Shown here: positions 45,303-54,447 of the stretch, piece after piece
Layout of the letters: each line of letters begins with the position of its first letter
Position numbering within the stretch: the stretch's first letter is position 1
Assembly (NCBI RefSeq): GCF_020181655.1
Contig: NZ_CP084032.1
Span: forward strand, 930,001 to 994,000
DNA: 64,000 bases
Direction of reading: 5' to 3'
Source of the DNA: Pectobacterium colocasium
Lineage (GTDB): Bacteria > Pseudomonadota > Gammaproteobacteria > Enterobacterales > Enterobacteriaceae
Translations under genes and position numbers: made by a program
The notes under the pieces: model-generated
Databases searched by the model: none
Seen by the model: the letters and a program-made list of their open reading frames with translations, nothing else
Told to the model about the DNA's origin: nothing

Positions 45303-46202
45303 ATGACACCAATTCAAAGCGGTATTTTGTTGGAACACCGCCGTTTTGCCATCTTTATGGAAGCGATGATTCAGGGAGAGTTTGATGTTATCCGGCAGGG
45401 ATGCAAAAAATTCTGTCAGACGTTACAAGAGCTACAGCAGCAGTATCCCGATGCGGGATTAGGCGCGGTGCTGGCATTTGGCAACGATGTCTGGCGCGAT
45501 CTGGACTGCACTTGCGGCGCGGCGGAACTGAAACCCTTTACGCCGCTGGGTAACGGGCTTGCACCTGCTACGCAGCGCGATTTGTTGATCCACATTCAAT
45601 CACTGCGCCATGATGTGAACTTCACGCTGGCACAGGCGGCGCTGGCCGCGTTTGGTGGCGCGATTCGTATCGAAGAAGAGACGCACGGTTTCCGCTGGGT
45701 GGAAGATCGCGATCTCAGTGGTTTCGTTGACGGTACGGAAAACCCGCAGGGCGATGCCCGCCATGCCGTGGCGATTATCCCAGAAGGCCAGCCAGATGCG
45801 GGCGGCAGCTACGTCTTTACCCAACGCTGGGAACACAATCTGAAGCAGCTACAGCGTTTTAGCGTGGAACAGCAAGAACAGATGATCGGGCGCACCAAGC
45901 GGGACAACGAAGAGCTGTCTTCTGATGAACGCCCTGTGACGTCGCATCTCAGCCGTGTGGATTTAAAGGAAGGCGGCAAAGGGCTGAAAATCCTGCGTCA
46001 AAGCCTGCCTTATGGCACCGCGAGTGGGAAAAACGGGCTCTATTTTGTTGCCTACTGCGCACGTCTGCATAACATCGAGCAGCAATTGCTGAGCATGTTC
46101 GGCGATCGTGACGGTAAACGTGATGAGATGCTGCGCTTTACGCGTGCCGTCAGCGGCAGCTACTTCTTCGCGCCTTCTCTGGATCAACTTTTATCGCTAT
46201 AA
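45303..46202 (+). CDS. yfeX: Dye-decolorizing heme peroxidase YfeX
   Basis: 299-residue cytoplasmic DyP-type peroxidase, closely like E. coli YfeX. The distal motif GxxDG is present as [11 protein letters not shown] (about residues 140-150), and the proximal heme histidine lies in VTSHLSRV. E. coli YfeX oxidises porphyrinogens in vitro and has been proposed, with dispute, to remove iron from heme. The neighbour order yfeY-yfeX is conserved. A GAGGAAG ribosome-binding site lies upstream. A hairpin at 46221-46242 follows. Confidence 0.92.
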   Translation: MTPIQSGILLEHRRFAIFMEAMIQGEFDVIRQGCKKFCQTLQELQQQYPDAGLGAVLAFGNDVWRDLDCTCGAAELKPFTPLGNGLAPATQRDLLIHIQSLRHDVNFTLAQAALAAFGGAIRIEEETHGFRWVEDRDLSGFVDGTENPQGDARHAVAIIPEGQPDAGGSYVFTQRWEHNLKQLQRFSVEQQEQMIGRTKRDNEELSSDERPVTSHLSRVDLKEGGKGLKILRQSLPYGTASGKNGLYFVAYCARLHNIEQQLLSMFGDRDGKRDEMLRFTRAVSGSYFFAPSLDQLLSL

Positions 46203-46220
46203 GATCCAACGCGTTTCCTG

Positions 46221-46242
46221 ATGCCTGCACTTGTGCAGGCAT
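46221..46242 (+). terminator. Hairpin after yfeX
   Basis: ATGCCTGCAC-tt-GTGCAGGCAT, a perfect 10-bp dyad 19 bases after the stop, followed by a T/C-rich tract. The rest of 46243-46527 is the AT-rich cysP control region; CysB binding would be expected there but its degenerate site cannot be placed by eye. Confidence 0.55.
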
Positions 46243-46527
46243 TCGCTTTCAGTTTTCAACATTTCAGCTTCCCTGCATCAGGCTATCGGGCCATACCTTC
46301 CTTCTTCATTCCGCTTTTTCTTCCTATCTCTTTTGTCTTGAGGTTATGTCCTTTAGCGCTTAAAAATCCCGAAATGTTATATATAAAGGTTATATGTTGA
46401 CCACCACTTCCCCCTACACTGATTCTCGCTGACAGGCGTGTGCTATGCAAAAAACACAAGCTATATAAACGATAGATCCCCCATAACAAGGCCTAGCGAA
46501 TAGGCGCTAACTCTGGCAGGACATAAA

Positions 46528-47556
46528 ATGAATCACGTACAGATGAAAGGCTGGCTGGTGAAAGGTTCTCTGGCGCTGTCATTGCTGCTGGGTGGTCAGA
46601 GCGCTGTCTCTGCTACCGAGTTGCTGAACAGCTCTTATGATGTGTCACGTGAGCTATTTGTGGCGCTCAATCCCGGTTTTGAAAAACAGTGGTTGTCGCA
46701 GCACCCTAACGATCCGTTGACGATCAAACAATCGCATGCTGGCTCGTCTAAACAGGCGCTGGCTATTTTGCAGGGCCTAAAGGCCGATGTCGTGACCTAC
46801 AATCAGGTGACGGACGTCCAGATCCTGCACGATCGCGGGCAGTTGATTCCCGCCGACTGGCAGGCGCGTTTACCGAATAATAGTTCTCCATTCTACTCGA
46901 CCATGGCGTTTCTGGTTCGCAAAGGCAATCCTAAAGGGATTCACGACTGGAACGATTTGGTGCGTGATGACGTGAAGCTGATTTTCCCGAATCCGAAAAC
47001 CTCCGGCAATGCCCGTTATACCTATCTTGCAGCCTGGGGCGCGACTAGCAAAGCCAACGGTGGCGACGAGGCCAAAACGCGCGAGTGGATAACACGTTTT
47101 CTGGCAAACGTTGCGGTATTTGATACCGGTGGCCGTGGCGCAACCACCACGTTTGTAGAGCGTCAGTTAGGTGATGTGCTGATCAGCTTTGAATCCGAGG
47201 TGAATAACATCCGTAATCAGTACGGTGCCGAGAACTACGAGGTGATCGTTCCGAAAGTCAACGTGCTGGCGGAATTCCCCGTCGCGTGGATCGATAAGAA
47301 TGTGGAGAAGAACGGCACCGAGCAGGCAGCAAAAGCCTATCTGAATTATCTGTATAGCCCGGAAGCGCAGAAGATCATCACGGATTTTTACTATCGTGTG
47401 AATAACCCCGAACTGACGCAAACCCTGAAATCCCGCTTTCCGGAAACCACCTTATTCCGGGTGGAAGATCAGTTTGGCACGTGGCCGCAGGTGATGAAAA
47501 CCCACTTCGACACCGGTGGTGAGCTGGATAAACTGCTGGCGGCTGGTCGTCAGTAA
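46528..47556 (+). CDS. cysP: Thiosulfate/sulfate-binding periplasmic protein CysP
   Basis: 342 residues with a signal peptide ending near SAVSATE (residues 25-31). The mature start [13 protein letters not shown] and the segments [12 protein letters not shown] and [10 protein letters not shown] are hallmarks of the sulfate/thiosulfate-binding family. It delivers thiosulfate and sulfate to CysTW. Its TAA overlaps the ATG of cysT (TAATG). It heads cysPTW; regulation by CysB with N-acetylserine under sulfur limitation is expected from the family. Confidence 0.93.
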   Translation: MNHVQMKGWLVKGSLALSLLLGGQSAVSATELLNSSYDVSRELFVALNPGFEKQWLSQHPNDPLTIKQSHAGSSKQALAILQGLKADVVTYNQVTDVQILHDRGQLIPADWQARLPNNSSPFYSTMAFLVRKGNPKGIHDWNDLVRDDVKLIFPNPKTSGNARYTYLAAWGATSKANGGDEAKTREWITRFLANVAVFDTGGRGATTTFVERQLGDVLISFESEVNNIRNQYGAENYEVIVPKVNVLAEFPVAWIDKNVEKNGTEQAAKAYLNYLYSPEAQKIITDFYYRVNNPELTQTLKSRFPETTLFRVEDQFGTWPQVMKTHFDTGGELDKLLAAGRQ

Positions 47557-48410
47557 TGGCTTTGGGGGCGGGTAACCTTTTTTCTGGTTCAGGTAAACGG
47601 GTGCTGCCGGGATTCGCATTGAGTCTGGGCAGCAGCCTGCTGTTCGTTTGTCTGATTCTGTTACTGCCTTTAAGCGCGTTGGTGATGCAGCTTTCGGAAA
47701 TGAGCCTGACGCAATACTGGGCGGTGATTTCCAATCCGCAGGTGGTGGCTGCTTACAAAGTGACGCTCTTGGCGGCGGGGTTGGCGACAGTATTCAATGC
47801 GGGATTCGGCCTGTTGATGGCGTGGATTCTGACGCGCTATCGCTTTCCCGGCCGTGCTTTACTGGATGGGCTGATGGATTTGCCCTTTGCGCTCCCCACT
47901 GCCGTCGCGGGGTTGACGCTGGCCGCGCTGTTTTCAACCACCGGCTGGTATGGAGCATGGCTGGCTGAATTCGGCATCAAGGTCTCGTACACCTGGCTGG
48001 GGATTACGGTGGCGATGGCGTTCACCAGTATTCCCTTTGTGGTGCGTACCGTTCAACCGGTACTGGAAGAGCTGGAGCCGGAATATGAAGAGGCGGCGCA
48101 GACGCTGGGGGCGAATCGCTGGCAGTGTTTTCGCTATGTCATTTTACCGGAATTGACCCCGGCGCTCTTAACGGGCACCGCGATGTCGTTTGCCCGCAGT
48201 CTGGGCGAATTTGGCGCGGTCATCTTCATTGCAGGGAATATCGCCTGGCAGACGGAAGTCGTTTCGCTGATGATTTTTATCCGCTTGCAGGAGTTTGATT
48301 TCCCTGCCGCGAGCGCGATTGCTTCCGTTGTGTTGGCGGTATCCTTATTGATCCTGTTTGCCGTCAACGTACTGCAAAGTCGTTTTGGTCAACGGACCCG
48401 GAGCGTGTAA
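47556..48410 (+). CDS. cysT: Sulfate/thiosulfate ABC permease CysT (CysU)
   Basis: 284-residue inner-membrane permease with six helices. The EAA loop reads YEEAAQTLGANRWQCFRYV (about residues 176-194). The N-terminal KRVLPGFALSLG is typical of CysT. It forms the membrane channel with CysW. Start and stop overlap cysP and cysW (TAATG junctions), so the three genes are coupled. Confidence 0.93.
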   Translation: MALGAGNLFSGSGKRVLPGFALSLGSSLLFVCLILLLPLSALVMQLSEMSLTQYWAVISNPQVVAAYKVTLLAAGLATVFNAGFGLLMAWILTRYRFPGRALLDGLMDLPFALPTAVAGLTLAALFSTTGWYGAWLAEFGIKVSYTWLGITVAMAFTSIPFVVRTVQPVLEELEPEYEEAAQTLGANRWQCFRYVILPELTPALLTGTAMSFARSLGEFGAVIFIAGNIAWQTEVVSLMIFIRLQEFDFPAASAIASVVLAVSLLILFAVNVLQSRFGQRTRSV

Positions 48411-49303
48411 TGGCTGAGATTCCTACCGTGACGCCGCGGCGTCACGCTCATCCTGTTCGGCAGGAAGGCAACTGGGGGAGGGCAGCGCTGATTGCGCTGG
48501 GCGTGATATTATCGCTCATCATGCTGGTCATCCCTTTGGTGTCAATTTTTGCCGCGGCGCTGGCGCACGGGCTAGGGGGCGTCTGGCGTAACCTGAGCGA
48601 TCCCGACATGCTGCACGCGATTGGCCTCACGCTGCTGGTGGTGGCGATTGTCGTACCGGTAAATCTGGTTTTTGGCACGTTGCTGGCGTGGCTGGTCACG
48701 CGCTTTCAGTTTCCGGGGCGGCAACTGCTGCTCACGCTGATCGATATTCCTTTTGCTGTCTCGCCGGTGGTGGCGGGTCTGCTGTATCTGCTTTTTTACA
48801 GCACCAACGGGCCGGTTGGCGGCTGGCTGGACGAACAGGGGCTACAGCTGATGTTCGCCTGGCCGGGCATTGCGCTGGTGACCATATTCGTGACCTGCCC
48901 GTTTATGGTCAGGGAGCTGGTTCCGGTGATGATGAGTCAGGGCAGTCAGGAAGAAGAGGCGGCTGTGCTGCTTGGTGCCTCGGGCTGGCAGGTGTTCTAT
49001 CGGGTGACGTTACCGAATATTCGCTGGGCGTTGCTGTATGGCGTGGTACTGACGAATGCCCGTGCGATTGGCGAGTTTGGTGCGGTATCCGTGGTGTCAG
49101 GGGCGATTCGTGGTGAAACCTATACGCTGCCGCTTCAGGTTGAATTGCTGCATCAGGACTATAACAGCGTGGGCGCGTTTACCGCCGCGGCGCTGTTAAC
49201 CGTGATGGCGATACTGACGTTGTTCATCAAAAGCGCCTTGCAGTGGCGGGTGAAACGGCAAATGGCGCAAGGGCGGGAACAGAATCCGCCTGAAAAGCAG
49301 TAA
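48410..49303 (+). CDS. cysW: Sulfate/thiosulfate ABC permease CysW
   Basis: 297-residue inner-membrane permease with six helices and EAA loop QEEEAAVLLGASGWQVFYRVTLP (about residues 182-204; key residues EAA, G, P). It is the partner of CysT. In E. coli the ATPase gene cysA follows directly and then cysM; here cysW is followed by 174 bases containing a structured repeat and then cysM. The transporter therefore lacks its ATPase gene in this operon and must borrow one encoded elsewhere, or be inactive. Confidence 0.93.
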   Translation: MAEIPTVTPRRHAHPVRQEGNWGRAALIALGVILSLIMLVIPLVSIFAAALAHGLGGVWRNLSDPDMLHAIGLTLLVVAIVVPVNLVFGTLLAWLVTRFQFPGRQLLLTLIDIPFAVSPVVAGLLYLLFYSTNGPVGGWLDEQGLQLMFAWPGIALVTIFVTCPFMVRELVPVMMSQGSQEEEAAVLLGASGWQVFYRVTLPNIRWALLYGVVLTNARAIGEFGAVSVVSGAIRGETYTLPLQVELLHQDYNSVGAFTAAALLTVMAILTLFIKSALQWRVKRQMAQGREQNPPEKQ

Positions 49304-49325
49304 ATTGAGATTGTTGGCAAAGTCA

Positions 49326-49400
49326 GATTTTAGGGGAAACACAGGGATGAGGTTCCCGTAGGGATACCTCGCCCTGTGGTAGCCCCGTGTATCTCGAATT
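49326..49400. repeat. Structured intergenic repeat at the cysW-cysM junction
   Basis: Nested stems GGGG/CCCC, ACACAGGG/CCCTGTGGT-type and GAGGT/ACCTC around a TCCC/GGGA tip. The core aligns with the inverse of 31761-31837, with about nine differences in 75 bases. Several of these are complementary pairs (CGGTG/CACCG there, CAGGG/CCCTG here). It sits exactly where cysA is missing. Confidence 0.6.
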
Positions 49401-49477
49401 AACCATCATGGGTTTGTCAGCAACGTTAATTTTATCGTTCACTCCGTAAGTGGGTGAGACTTTTTAGGACTCAACTT

Positions 49478-50359
49478 GTGACAACGCTTGAGCAGTGTAT
49501 TGGCAATACCCCGCTGGTGAAATTGCAGCGCCTGACGCAGGGGCTGAACAGTGAAATTTGGCTGAAGCTGGAAGGGAATAACCCCGCCGGATCGGTAAAA
49601 GATCGGGCGGCACTCTCTATGATCCAGCAGGCAGAGAATCGCGGCGAGATTACTCCCGGCGATCGGCTAATCGAGGCGACCAGCGGGAATACCGGCATTG
49701 CGCTGGCGATGATTGCGGCGGTAAAGGGTTATCGGTTACGTCTGCTGATGCCGGACAACATGAGCTATGAACGTCAGACTGCGATGCGTGCGTATGGCGC
49801 AGAACTGGTTCTGGTTAATCGCAAGTTAGGGATGGAAGGGGCGCGGGATCGCGCAAAACAGATGGTGCTGGCGGGAGAGGGGAAAACGCTCGATCAGTTC
49901 AATAACCCGGACAATTCGTTGGCGCATTTTCTCACGACTGGCCCGGAGATCTGGCAGCAAACGGCGGGTAAGCTGACCCACTTTATCTCCAGCATGGGAA
50001 CGACCGGCACGATATCCGGCGTCAGCCGCTATCTGAAGCAGCAGAACCCAGTAATCTGTACAGTCGGGCTACAGCCTGCGGAAGGCAGCCATATTCCCGG
50101 TATTCGCCGTTGGTCACCGGACTATATGCCGGGCATTTTCCGCGCCGATCTGGTCGATCGTATTTTGGATATGACACAGGTCGACGCCGAGAATACGCTG
50201 CGGCAACTGGCGCGTCAGGAAGGGATCTTCTGCGGTGTCAGTACCGGCGGCGCGGTTGCTGGCGCACTGCGGATTGCTGCGGAAACCCCCGGTAGTGTGA
50301 TCGTGGCAATAGCCTGCGATCGCGGCGATCGGTATCTGTCCACCGGGGTATTTGACTGA
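49478..50359 (+). CDS. cysM: Cysteine synthase B CysM
   Basis: 293-residue PLP enzyme that makes cysteine, or S-sulfocysteine from thiosulfate, using O-acetylserine. The PLP lysine is K41 in NPAGSVKDRAA, and the phosphate-binding loop is [12 protein letters not shown]. The GTG start at 49478 (read as MTTLEQCIGNTPLV) matches the E. coli N-terminus and has AGGA 8-9 bases upstream; an earlier GTG at 49454 would add eight residues. Its use of thiosulfate fits its location after the thiosulfate transporter genes. It is convergent with macB. Confidence 0.93.
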   Translation: MTTLEQCIGNTPLVKLQRLTQGLNSEIWLKLEGNNPAGSVKDRAALSMIQQAENRGEITPGDRLIEATSGNTGIALAMIAAVKGYRLRLLMPDNMSYERQTAMRAYGAELVLVNRKLGMEGARDRAKQMVLAGEGKTLDQFNNPDNSLAHFLTTGPEIWQQTAGKLTHFISSMGTTGTISGVSRYLKQQNPVICTVGLQPAEGSHIPGIRRWSPDYMPGIFRADLVDRILDMTQVDAENTLRQLARQEGIFCGVSTGGAVAGALRIAAETPGSVIVAIACDRGDRYLSTGVFD

Positions 50360-50362
50360 TGA

Positions 50363-52315
50363 CTATTCTCGCTCCAGTGCGTGAATCGGTTCCATCCGCG
50401 CCGCACGACGGGCAGGGAAGAAGCCGAAGATAATGCCAATCAGGCTGGAGCACAGGAATGCGGCAATAATCGATGAACTGGAATAGATCATCGCGAAATT
50501 GCTGCTGAACTGTGCAAACAGTACGCCGATAGCCAGCGACAGCCCCACACCGATTATGCCGCCGAACAGGCAGACCAGCACCGCTTCGATCAGAAACTGC
50601 TGCATGATGTCGCTGGTGCGTGCGCCGACCGCCATACGAACGCCGATCTCTCGGGTTCGCTCTGTGACGGAGACCAGCATGATATTCATCACGCCGATAC
50701 CGCCGACCAGCAGCGAAATCAGCGCGATCATCGACACCAGCAGCGTGAGCGTGGTGGTGGTTTTCTCGATCATCTGACGGATGCTGTCCGTGTTCATGAC
50801 AAAGAAATCTTTCGTACCGTGTCGCTGTGTCAGCAGGGCGGTGATACTTTTCTCGGCGACGTTCATATCAACATTATCTTTCACCCGCACCGTGATGCTT
50901 TTCAGGTAGGACTGTCCGACCATGCGTTTCATCACGGTGGTGTACGGCACCCAGATATTCAGGTTTTCGTCACTGCCGAAGCCACCCTGATTCTTGCTGA
51001 CGACGCCGATAATCCGAACGGGCAGCGAGCCCAGCAGAATCACTTGTCCAATCGGATCCTCGCCGTGGGGAAAGAGCTTGTTAAGCGTGTTTTTGTCAAT
51101 CACCGCGTCCTGTGCCAGTTCATCGACGCTGCTGCGAGGGAAAAGCACGCCGCGTTGCAGCGTGTAACCACGCACGGTGAAGAACTGTTCCCCCACCCCA
51201 GAAACGCTGGCAGACACGGCAATGTTGCCATAGCGCATCGTGACGCTGGTGGAGATAGACGGGGTGACGCTATGCACGTAGGGATGCTGCGTCAGTGGCT
51301 GAATATCGCTGGCGCGCAGCGTTTGAATGGCGCTGGCATCCATGTCGCCGAAATCTTTGCCGGGGAAAATTTCCAGCGTGCTGGTGCCCATCGAGTTAAT
51401 GTCGGCCAGCACTTGCTCCTGTGAGCCTTTCCCCAGTGCCACCACCGAAACAACCGATGCGATGCCGATAATGATGCCGAGCATGGTTAGAAAAGTGCGC
51501 ATCCGCTGGGCGTTCATCGCCAGCAGCGCCATTTTGAATGCGTCAATAAAGCGGTCTTTGAACTGGTTCAGGGCCGAGGTCGCCGGAGAACTGGCGGCCT
51601 CAGGCGATGGCGCGGTGGCCTCTTCGGGACGCGTTTGTCGATCGGCAATCACTTCGCCATCGCGCAGTTCGATGATGCGCTGCGCATGCTCGGCAATCGT
51701 CATGTCGTGCGTGACGATAACAACGGTGTTGCCCTGTCTATGCAGATCGCGGAGGATGCTCAGCACCTCGTTGCCGCTGTGGGTGTCCAGCGCGCCAGTG
51801 GGTTCATCCGCCAGAATAATGCCGCCGCCGTTCATCAGCGCACGGGCGATACTGACGCGCTGCTGCTGGCCGCCAGAAAGCTGGCTGGGTCGATAGTGAA
51901 GGCGATTCTCCAGTCCCAGCCGGCTTAACAGCTCCGCCGCCCGTTGACGGCGCGCCTGTCTGCTCTTACCGGCATAAATGGCCGGCACTTCGACATTCCC
52001 TAGCGCGCTGAGGTCGCTTAGCAGGTGATAGCGCTGGAAAATAAAACCAAAATGCTCGCGACGCAGTTCTGCCAACTGGTCGTTGTCCAGTTCGCCCACG
52101 GCGCGCCCTGCCACCTGATAATCCCCGGAGGAGGGTTTATCCAGACAGCCGAGAATATTCATCAGCGTGGATTTTCCTGAACCTGATGCGCCGACAATGG
52201 CCACCATTTCTCCCTGATTGATCGTCAGGTTGATGTCCTTGAGGACGGTGACGTCCTGTTCACCGTTGGAAAAGCGGCGGGTAATGCCGGTCAGCTTAAG
52301 TAAGGATGTGGACAT
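50363..52315 (-). CDS. macB: MacB macrolide/peptide exporter, ATPase-permease
   Basis: 650-residue inner-membrane protein. The N-terminal ATPase has Walker [10 protein letters not shown] (residues 42-50), signature LSGGQQQR and Walker [13 protein letters not shown]. One helix near residue 275 precedes a large periplasmic domain, and three more helices lie in the C-terminal 130 residues, as in MacB. With MacA and TolC it exports macrolides, enterotoxin or lipopeptides by a mechanotransmission mechanism. It starts 3 bases after the macA stop. The closeness to a divergent two-component system suggests envelope- or peptide-induced expression. Confidence 0.9.
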   Translation of the reverse strand: MSTSLLKLTGITRRFSNGEQDVTVLKDINLTINQGEMVAIVGASGSGKSTLMNILGCLDKPSSGDYQVAGRAVGELDNDQLAELRREHFGFIFQRYHLLSDLSALGNVEVPAIYAGKSRQARRQRAAELLSRLGLENRLHYRPSQLSGGQQQRVSIARALMNGGGIILADEPTGALDTHSGNEVLSILRDLHRQGNTVVIVTHDMTIAEHAQRIIELRDGEVIADRQTRPEEATAPSPEAASSPATSALNQFKDRFIDAFKMALLAMNAQRMRTFLTMLGIIIGIASVVSVVALGKGSQEQVLADINSMGTSTLEIFPGKDFGDMDASAIQTLRASDIQPLTQHPYVHSVTPSISTSVTMRYGNIAVSASVSGVGEQFFTVRGYTLQRGVLFPRSSVDELAQDAVIDKNTLNKLFPHGEDPIGQVILLGSLPVRIIGVVSKNQGGFGSDENLNIWVPYTTVMKRMVGQSYLKSITVRVKDNVDMNVAEKSITALLTQRHGTKDFFVMNTDSIRQMIEKTTTTLTLLVSMIALISLLVGGIGVMNIMLVSVTERTREIGVRMAVGARTSDIMQQFLIEAVLVCLFGGIIGVGLSLAIGVLFAQFSSNFAMIYSSSSIIAAFLCSSLIGIIFGFFPARRAARMEPIHALERE

Positions 52316-52318
52316 GCG

Positions 52319-53515
52319 TTACATCCCCATCGGCGGGCCGGGATGCGTGGACGCGACATCACCGGATGACGGGCTGACAACCACTTGTTCCCCGACGCTG
52401 AGCCCCGAACGGATCTGGGTGCGCACGTTATCATTGAGGCCGAGTGTGACCAGGCGTGATTCCATCTTCTTGTTCGCATTCATCACCTGCACATACCACA
52501 TGCCATTGCGCGAGGTTAATGCTGTTGCCGGGACGACAATGGCATTTTTCACCGAAGACAGCAGAATATATACTTGAGCTGTCATGGAAATGCGCAATAC
52601 GCCGTCAGGATTCTTCACGTCGAACAGGCCGTTGTAATAGATCGCGGTGCTGGATGAAGAGCTGGTGCTACTCGAACTGGATGATGTCGTGGTTGAGTCT
52701 GTATTGATGGAGTCCGGTGCGGGTTCAATCGAGCTCAGCGTGGCTTCGTAACGTTTACTGGGTTCGCCCAGAATACTGAACCACACGGGCATGCCGGTTT
52801 TCACCTTGACGACGTCGGCTTCTGAAATCTTCACCTTGATGGTCATGGTGTCCAGATTGGCGACTTTGGCAATGGTCGGCGTTGTCTGGATGGCGTTGAC
52901 CGTTTGGCCTGCTTCAACAGGAATGGCCACCACAGTGCCATCCATCGGTGAACGAATCTGGGTATACCCCAGGTTAACCTTAGCGGTGTTGACGGTAATT
53001 TGTGCCTGAACGATCTGTGCGTCCAGCGCATCGATATTGGCTTTGGTGGCATCCAGCGTGGCTTTCGCGCTATCGTAATCGGCCTGTGCGCCAACGCCGC
53101 GTTTCATTAACATTTGCTGACGCTGCCAGCTTAATTCGTTGTTACGCAACTCCGCCAGTTTGGCAGTGCGCTGCGCCTGAATATTTTTTAGCGCCGCTTC
53201 GCCATTTCTTAACGTGTCCTGCTGGGTGAGGTCATCAATCTCGGCGATCAATTGCCCTTTTTTGACCTTATCGCCGAGTTTGACGTGCAGCGCTTTGATT
53301 TGCCCTGAGGCTTGAGCACCGACGCTGACCTGCTTCTGCGCCTCAATTTTGCCGTCAGCGAGTACCGTCTGTTCGAGATCCGCGATCTCTGCGGCGGTGG
53401 TCATCGCGCTTGGCGCGGGGGCTGGCTTGTTGAAAAACAGATGAATAAGCACGGCAGCGGCGATAAGACCCAGCGCGATCGTCGTACGGCGTCGTGTAAA
53501 AAATCGTGATTGCAT
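52319..53515 (-). CDS. macA: MacA periplasmic adaptor
   Basis: 398-residue membrane-fusion protein with an N-terminal anchor helix (about residues 10-27), lipoyl/barrel-sandwich halves around an alpha-helical hairpin (about 85-170), and a beta-barrel domain. It connects MacB with TolC. An odd feature is a Ser/Thr-rich low-complexity stretch at about residues 260-285 (STTTSSSSSSTSSSSS), not typical of E. coli MacA. It is the first gene of macAB and is divergent from the response regulator gene across 251 bases that contain repeated GTAA elements. Confidence 0.9.
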   Translation of the reverse strand: MQSRFFTRRRTTIALGLIAAAVLIHLFFNKPAPAPSAMTTAAEIADLEQTVLADGKIEAQKQVSVGAQASGQIKALHVKLGDKVKKGQLIAEIDDLTQQDTLRNGEAALKNIQAQRTAKLAELRNNELSWQRQQMLMKRGVGAQADYDSAKATLDATKANIDALDAQIVQAQITVNTAKVNLGYTQIRSPMDGTVVAIPVEAGQTVNAIQTTPTIAKVANLDTMTIKVKISEADVVKVKTGMPVWFSILGEPSKRYEATLSSIEPAPDSINTDSTTTSSSSSSTSSSSSTAIYYNGLFDVKNPDGVLRISMTAQVYILLSSVKNAIVVPATALTSRNGMWYVQVMNANKKMESRLVTLGLNDNVRTQIRSGLSVGEQVVVSPSSGDVASTHPGPPMGM

Positions 53516-53588
53516 CAGGGGGAGTCGTCCTTAATGAATACATTTGAACGGAAGTAAATAACGCAGGTGAGTAATTTACCCCGAGTCC

Positions 53589-53638
53589 GTAAAGGTAGCG
53601 GTAATCTTTGCTCAAAGAAATGGTAAGGATTAGGTAAA
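53589..53638. promoter_or_regulatory. GTAA-repeat array between macA and the response regulator gene
   Basis: GTAAA (53589), GTAAT (53601), GTAAG (53623) and GTAAA (53634) lie at 11-22-base intervals. CpxR and related OmpR-type regulators bind direct repeats of GTAAA spaced by about one helix turn. The adjacent CpxR-like regulator may bind here and control both directions. Confidence 0.45.
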
Positions 53639-53766
53639 TCTGGCTGCGAATATTAACGCTAAGCCTGAGAATACAGCATCTATACCCGTCATGCTTCAAG
53701 CGATATGTGCATTTTTTTCCGCAACATCGAATGATGTAGGGTATACCCGATTAATGAGGACAGGAT

Positions 53767-54447
53767 ATGAATATTTTACTGGTCGATGACGACGTAGAGC
53801 TGGGCGATATGCTCTGTGAGTACCTGAATGCGGAAGGGTTTTCGACCTCCCGGGTGCTGACAGGTAAAGAAGGCGTCGAGGGGGCGATGTCGGGGGATTA
53901 CACCGCGATGATTCTGGATGTCATGTTGCCGGATATGAGCGGCATTGACGTGCTGCGTCAGATCAGAAAAACCGAACAGTTGCCTGTCATTATGCTAACG
54001 GCGCGCGGTGACAACATCGACAGAGTTATCGGTCTGGAAATGGGCGCGGATGACTATATGCCTAAACCCTGTTACCCGCGTGAGCTGGTGGCAAGGTTGC
54101 GGGCGGTGCTACGTCGCTATGATGACCAGCCGAGTGCAAAGCGAGACGAGAGCCTGGCAGCCAGCGGCGATCTGGTATTGAACCCAGCGACGCGTATCAG
54201 CGAGTGGCGCGGAAAGCCGTTTGATCTGACGGCGTCTGAATTTAATTTGCTGGAGCTGTTGTTACGTTCCCCTGAGCGGGTGGTGTCAAAAGATGAGCTG
54301 TCCGAAAAATGTCTGGGACGTCGCCGTGAAGCGTATGACCGCAGCGTGGATGTGCACATCAGCAATATTCGTCAGAAGCTCTGTGCATTGCCGGGCAACA
54401 CCATGACGATTGAAACTGTACGCAGTGTGGGATACCGGATTCGCTGA
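53767..54447 (+). CDS. OmpR-family response regulator, CpxR-like
   Basis: 226 residues: a receiver domain with acidic pocket D7-D8, phospho-acceptor D51 (MILDVMLPD), T78 and K100, then an OmpR-type winged helix ending in DVHISNIRQKL...TVRSVGYRIR. It is most like CpxR, but the genuine cpxRA locus of enterobacteria has other neighbours, so this is probably a paralogue devoted to the divergent macAB genes. It overlaps the histidine kinase gene by one base (TGATG). Signal unknown. Confidence 0.88.
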   Translation: MNILLVDDDVELGDMLCEYLNAEGFSTSRVLTGKEGVEGAMSGDYTAMILDVMLPDMSGIDVLRQIRKTEQLPVIMLTARGDNIDRVIGLEMGADDYMPKPCYPRELVARLRAVLRRYDDQPSAKRDESLAASGDLVLNPATRISEWRGKPFDLTASEFNLLELLLRSPERVVSKDELSEKCLGRRREAYDRSVDVHISNIRQKLCALPGNTMTIETVRSVGYRIR

